Below are positions 63,713 to 64,000 of a stretch of 64,000 nt of DNA, one piece after another. The notes under the pieces were generated by a model. It saw only the letters and a list, made by a program, of their open reading frames with translations. It did not search any database and had not been told where the DNA came from. This stretch comes from Erigeron canadensis (taxonomy: Eukaryota; Streptophyta; Magnoliopsida; Asterales; Asteraceae): positions 9,116,501 through 9,180,500 of the forward strand of contig NC_057761.1 in the NCBI RefSeq assembly GCF_010389155.1, in the 5' to 3' direction. A program made the position numbers and the translations under genes. The first letter of the stretch is position 1, and each line of letters opens with the position of its first letter.

Positions 63713-64000
63713 ACGCAAAAATTTGTGTTCCTTAAAATCTTGTTCACTTTTAGACTCTTTTTGACCTTACAAAAACCAATTTTTGCTCTACCTTTCTATG
63801 AAAATGTTTAAGATCTACCTTTGCATAGATTAAGGGGGAGTTTGTGATTTCAAAAATTTCAAAACTTCAAATGTGTTTTCAAATCATTTTCTTACACACA
63901 TTTGATGATTTTCAAATGATTTTCATCAATTGAAGTTCGGTGTTTAGTTTGCACATGAGCAACTAGGTTTTCTCAAAATTTACTCCATGGACTTCATCAT
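63713..64000 (+). other. Element F tail, matching element A 1740-1990
   Basis: Non-coding. Includes a GGGGGAG purine tract at 63832-63840 and the sequence ACTTCAAATGTGTTTTCAAA ... TTCGGTGTTTAGTTTGCAC, which parallels 1830-1930. The element continues past the window edge. Confidence 0.7.

Overview
This is a plant nuclear window, most likely from a eudicot and possibly from Asteraceae. The Asteraceae guess rests on the style of the retrotransposon ORFs as I remember them, not on a search. It is AT-rich and dominated by nested, decayed Ty1/copia LTR retrotransposons of Sirevirus type: long elements with an extra ORF downstream of pol, GGGGGAG polypurine tracts and a TGGTATCAGAGC primer-binding site complementary to initiator Met-tRNA. 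I see only one credible host gene, a single-exon gene at 27039-29372 for a 777-residue multi-pass membrane protein of a plant-specific uncharacterised family.

Layout, left to right. Element A (1-3872) has the end of pol, a long non-coding tail full of hairpins, a PPT and the first 50 bases of a 3' LTR. A gag fragment follows (3873-4807), split by a solo-like LTR of A's family (4067-4401). Element B (about 4808-13727) has no pol. It keeps a post-pol hairpin region and a downstream accessory ORF, which is split by a 3,075-bp insertion G (8448-11522; ends TGATGAGC and GCTCATCA, TSD AGGCT). Element C (13728-20751) has the rest of a gag, then pol, hairpins, an accessory ORF stump and a 1.1-kb LTR. 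A minus-strand LINE fragment follows (20880-21757).

The middle part (21758-33559) holds four successive foldback elements, each bounded by (TA)n (23233-25189), a Tourist-like element (25877-26745), the host gene, and AT-rich intergenic DNA. Element D starts with a 1.1-kb LTR at 34084. Its pol is broken at 37570 by element E2, and the gag of E2 is broken at 40539 by E1. E1 is an essentially end-to-end 14.3-kb copy (40539-54803, TSD TATTA). E2 resumes at 54809, carries a small CACTA MITE (55726-55877), and runs to 61450, where element F (same LTR family as A) is inserted. F goes straight from LTR and PBS into hairpin arrays with no gag or pol before the window ends.

The most interesting signal is not a protein. 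Each retrotransposon family carries its own dispersed short palindromes or hairpins in non-coding parts: TGACGTCA-centred in E, ACGATCTT/AAGATCGT in F, GCCGAG/CTCGGC in B, CCAGCGGCGCTGG in G, and a GCAG-core hairpin array in the C/D LTR. A further hairpin with the constant core GAACGCCTTTGTG recurs in A, B, C and F. Its outer arms differ from copy to copy but stay self-complementary, which is the covariation expected of a selected nucleic-acid structure. A downstream accessory ORF with recognisable shared modules recurs in B, C and E1. All alignments and counts here were made by eye.
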